Source: an uncultured Bacteroides sp. (GTDB lineage Bacteria > Bacteroidota > Bacteroidia > Bacteroidales > Bacteroidaceae). Taken from it: a stretch of DNA of 64,000 nucleotides. A program made the position numbers and the translations under genes. Of this stretch, positions 61,093-64,000 are shown one piece after another. Position 1 is the first letter of the stretch. Each line of letters begins with the position of its first letter. The notes beneath the pieces are model-generated. The model worked only from the letters and a program-made list of their open reading frames with translations, did no database searches and was not told where the DNA came from. The stretch spans positions 1 through 64,000 of the forward strand of contig CAUEFX010000002.1 in the NCBI GenBank assembly GCA_958477465.1, given 5' to 3'.

Positions 61093-64000
61093 ATGAATAA
61101 ACTACTAAAATTTTCCTGCCTGTCGCTACTTCTTCTGATGGCGACAAGTGTAAGTAGCGCTTCTCTCAAAGACTACCGCTACGAGACAGTGCCCAACGAT
61201 CCGTTGAAAGCACGTATTTACACACTCGACAATGGTTTGAAGGTCTATATGACCGTCAACAAAGAGCAACCACGTATACAGACGTATATTGCCGTACGGG
61301 TAGGTGGTAAGAATGACCCTGCCGAGACCACCGGTCTGGCTCACTATTTCGAGCACCTGATGTTCAAAGGAACCCAAAAGTTCGGGACACAAAACTACGA
61401 AGCAGAAAAGCCGATACTGGACCAGATCGAGCAGCAGTTCGAGATATACCGGAAAACCACTGACGAAGCAGCGCGTACCGCCATCTACCACAAGATAGAC
61501 AGCCTGTCATACGAAGCTTCCAAGCTGGCTATCCCCAACGAATACGACAAGCTGATGGCTGCCATCGGCGCTACCGGCACCAATGCCTATACCTCTTTCG
61601 ACCAGACGGTTTACGAAGACGACATCCCTTCCAACCAGATAGACAACTGGGCAAAGATACAGGCAGACCGTTTTGAAAACTGCGTTATCCGCGGATTCCA
61701 CACGGAATTGGAAACGGTATACGAAGAGAAAAACATGTCGCTGACCAAAGATCCGCGCAAGGTATACGAGACGGTGCTGTCCTCACTTTTCCCGCATCAT
61801 CCTTACGGCACTCAGACCGTATTGGGAACACAGGAACACCTGAAGAACCCTTCCATCACCAACATCAAGAATTACCACAAGGTATGGTATGTGCCCAACA
61901 ACATGGCTATCTGCCTTTCGGGCGACTTCAATCCGGATGAAATGATCGCTACCATCGACAAGTACTTCGGACACCTGAAGCCCAACAAGAACCTGCCGAA
62001 GTTAAATCTCCCGCAAGAGACGCCGATTACGACACCGATCGTACGCGAAGTGCTGGGACCGGATGCCGAAAGCCTAACATTGGCATGGAGATTCCCGGGA
62101 GCCTCCAGCAAAGAATACGAAACACTGCAAGTGGTATCGCAAATTCTTTATAACGGTAAAGCCGGACTTATCGACCTCGACCTCAACCAGCAGCAGAAAG
62201 TATTGCAGGCTTATGGTTATCCGTTAGACATGGCAGACTATTCGGCACTGATGTTGCAGGGACGCCCCAAACAAGGACAGACATTGGACGATGTGAAAAA
62301 GCTGTTGCTTGAAGAGATCGGCAAACTTCGTGCCGGCGACTTTGATGAAAAGATGCTGCAAGCCAACATCAACAACTTCAAACTCTATGAGATGCAGCGG
62401 TTAGAGAGCAATGAAGGACGTGCGGATATGTTTGTGAATGCTTTTGTCAACGGCATCAAATGGGAAGATGAAGTTTCCGCCATCGACCGTATGGCCAAAC
62501 TGACCAAAGCCGACATCGTAGCTTTTGCCAATAAATACCTGACGGATCAGAATTATGCCGTTATCTACAAGAAACAAGGACAGGATCCCAATGAGAAGAA
62601 GATGTCCAAACCGGCTATCACCCCGATCGTGATGAATCGTGATATTGCCAGCGACTTCCTGAAAGAGATACAGAACAGCAACGTAAAACCGATCGAACCC
62701 GTATTCCTTGATTTCAAGAAAGACCTCAGCCAACTGAAAGCCAAATCGAATATTCCTGTATTGTACAAGCAGAATACAAACAACGACCTCTTCCAGTTGA
62801 TTTATGTATTCGATATGGGTAACTACAATGATAAAGCACTCGGTACAGCTTTCGACTATATCGACTATCTGGGCACTTCCGACATGACTCCGGAGCAGTT
62901 GAAGAGCGAGTTCTATCGTCTGGCATGTACTTTCCGTGTCGTTCCGGGCAATGAGCGTACCTACGTCTTGCTGTCGGGTCTGAATGAGAATATGTCCGAA
63001 GCTATGAAGCTTTTTGAAAAGCTGATGGCAGACGCCCAAGTCAATAAAGAGGCATACAACAATATGGTGGCAGACATACTGAAGTCCCGCAAGGATGCCA
63101 AACTGAACCAAATGCAGAATTTCCGTCACCTGATAAGCTATGGTATGTATGGTCCGAAGTCTCCGGTTACCAACATCCTGACAGAAGCCGAGCTGCAGAA
63201 CATGAATCCACAGGAACTGGTAGACCGCATTCACAATCAGAACAGCTACAAACATCGCATTCTGTATTATGGTCCGGCAAGCGGAAAGGAACTGTTGGCC
63301 ATTATCAACAAAAACCATCAGACACCCAAAAAGCTGAAGGAAATTCCTGCCGGCAATGAGTTCCCGCGCCTGGAGACTCCGACTACCCAGATCCTCATCG
63401 CACCCTACGAAGCGAAACAGATTTATATGACCCAGCTATCCAACCGTGGCGACAAATTCGACCCGATGATCGAGCCGTCCCGTCAGATGTATAATGAATA
63501 CTTCGGCGGAGGCATGAACTCCATCGTCTTCCAGGAAATGCGTGAAAGCCGCGGACTGGCATATTCCGCATGGGCCGGATTGAACCGTCCGTCTTATCTG
63601 AAATACCCGTATATGCTGCAGACTCAGATAGCCACTCAGAACGACAAAATGATCGATGCCATCAAGGTATTCAACGACATCATCAACAATATGCCGGAAT
63701 CCGAAGCCGCTTTCAAGCTCGCCAAAGAGGGACTTATCGCCCGTTTGCGCACGGAACGCATCATCAAAAGTGACATTATCTGGTCGTACATCAATGCTCA
63801 AGACTTAGGTGAAAATGTAGACAGCCGTATCAAGCTCTACAACGATGCACAGAACATGACATTGAAAGATGTAATCGATTTCCAGAAGAAATGGATCAAA
63901 GGACGCACCTATACATATTGTATCCTCGGTGACAAGAAAGAACTGGATATGGAAAAACTGAAAGAAGTAGGACCTATCCGGGAATTGACACAAGAAGAAA
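61093..64000 (+). CDS. M16 family zinc metallopeptidase (insulinase/pitrilysin-like), cut by window end
   Basis: At least 969 residues, with no stop before the window ends. Signal peptide (about 1-22, ending VSSA) and a first M16 domain with the inverted zinc motif HYFEH (His84, Glu87, His88) followed by the distal Glu region (ETVYEEKNMSL). The second half has an inactive M16-like domain (EYFGGGMNSIVFQEMRESRGLAYSAWAG), which supplies the Arg/Tyr side of the active-site clamshell. It probably degrades peptides in the periplasm. It is divergent from prfB. The frame is uninterrupted throughout. Confidence 0.92.
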   Translation, partial: MNKLLKFSCLSLLLLMATSVSSASLKDYRYETVPNDPLKARIYTLDNGLKVYMTVNKEQPRIQTYIAVRVGGKNDPAETTGLAHYFEHLMFKGTQKFGTQNYEAEKPILDQIEQQFEIYRKTTDEAARTAIYHKIDSLSYEASKLAIPNEYDKLMAAIGATGTNAYTSFDQTVYEDDIPSNQIDNWAKIQADRFENCVIRGFHTELETVYEEKNMSLTKDPRKVYETVLSSLFPHHPYGTQTVLGTQEHLKNPSITNIKNYHKVWYVPNNMAICLSGDFNPDEMIATIDKYFGHLKPNKNLPKLNLPQETPITTPIVREVLGPDAESLTLAWRFPGASSKEYETLQVVSQILYNGKAGLIDLDLNQQQKVLQAYGYPLDMADYSALMLQGRPKQGQTLDDVKKLLLEEIGKLRAGDFDEKMLQANINNFKLYEMQRLESNEGRADMFVNAFVNGIKWEDEVSAIDRMAKLTKADIVAFANKYLTDQNYAVIYKKQGQDPNEKKMSKPAITPIVMNRDIASDFLKEIQNSNVKPIEPVFLDFKKDLSQLKAKSNIPVLYKQNTNNDLFQLIYVFDMGNYNDKALGTAFDYIDYLGTSDMTPEQLKSEFYRLACTFRVVPGNERTYVLLSGLNENMSEAMKLFEKLMADAQVNKEAYNNMVADILKSRKDAKLNQMQNFRHLISYGMYGPKSPVTNILTEAELQNMNPQELVDRIHNQNSYKHRILYYGPASGKELLAIINKNHQTPKKLKEIPAGNEFPRLETPTTQILIAPYEAKQIYMTQLSNRGDKFDPMIEPSRQMYNEYFGGGMNSIVFQEMRESRGLAYSAWAGLNRPSYLKYPYMLQTQIATQNDKMIDAIKVFNDIINNMPESEAAFKLAKEGLIARLRTERIIKSDIIWSYINAQDLGENVDSRIKLYNDAQNMTLKDVIDFQKKWIKGRTYTYCILGDKKELDMEKLKEVGPIRELTQEE

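Noticed and set aside
62401..63318. 305-codon minus-strand frame inside the M16 peptidase region
   Set aside because: The plus-strand frame is continuous from 61093 to the window end with M16 motifs. The minus frame is a shadow.

Overview
The window looks like chromosomal DNA of a Bacteroides species (Bacteroidales, probably the B. fragilis / B. thetaiotaomicron group; I cannot fix the species). The evidence is a SusC/SusD pair, promoters of the Bacteroides type (TTTG about 19 nt before TAnnTTTG), NrfHA with a CxxCK active-site heme, a eukaryote-like GlyRS, many lipoproteins with SPII signals, and families such as DUF3316, DUF4922, DUF4988 and OMP_b-brl_3. No transposase, integrase, CRISPR array or rRNA was found. 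There is one tRNA, tRNA-Leu(TAG).

Layout. 1-406: a repeat-rich leader in front of murF. 407-9411: housekeeping genes (murF, a VanZ-like protein, an NSS transporter, a helix-hairpin-helix protein, lolD-like, tcdA, a cation/proton antiporter, asd). 9695-23429: a sugar-kinase gene followed by a nine-gene co-directional run (SSS symporter, tandem glycosyltransferase, HIT-like DUF4922 protein, SpoIID-type protein, AmpG permease, FAD/Fe-S D-lactate-type oxidase, MurT, MurK, MurQ). I read this as a peptidoglycan amino-sugar recovery operon in which MurQ releases D-lactate and the oxidase may consume it. 23406-24023: an island of four different short repeat families. 24041-30306: a dissimilatory nitrite-to-ammonium block (Crp/Fnr regulator, porin, CcsA, ResB/CcsB-like protein, NrfA, NrfH) with a palindrome over its promoter. 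30402-31957: decayed genes (GH20 hexosaminidase, ORF6N fragment) and a nested hairpin. 31958-39278: FKBP lipoprotein, glyS, parC-type topoisomerase subunit, DUF3316, an S41 protease and tRNA-Leu.

39302-48886: a PfkB kinase and a small glycan locus, susC-susD-GH3/GH144. The last gene fuses a GH3 beta-glucosidase to a GH144 (beta-1,2-glucanase family) domain in one 1207-residue exported protein, so beta-1,2-glucan is the likely substrate. A broken copy of a susC 3' end lies between susC and susD. 49046-53483: an AT-richer module with a giant coiled-coil lipoprotein, a stranded coding fragment and a divergent XRE-type regulator. 53659-64000: outer-membrane protein, MgtC/DUF4010 membrane protein, CYTH protein, O/P-type porin, a frameshifted tiny membrane protein, prfB with its programmed +1 frameshift, and an M16 peptidase that runs off the end.

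Points most worth a second look: the extended MurNAc salvage operon with the unassigned glycosyltransferase/HIT pair and the D-lactate oxidase; the GH3-GH144 fusion with the neighbouring susC relic; and the non-coding structures, namely perfect 16-bp inverted repeats around 112-149 bp, a 4-copy interspersed element, a 92-bp palindromic element, and tandem repeats that grow out of the murQ stop codon.
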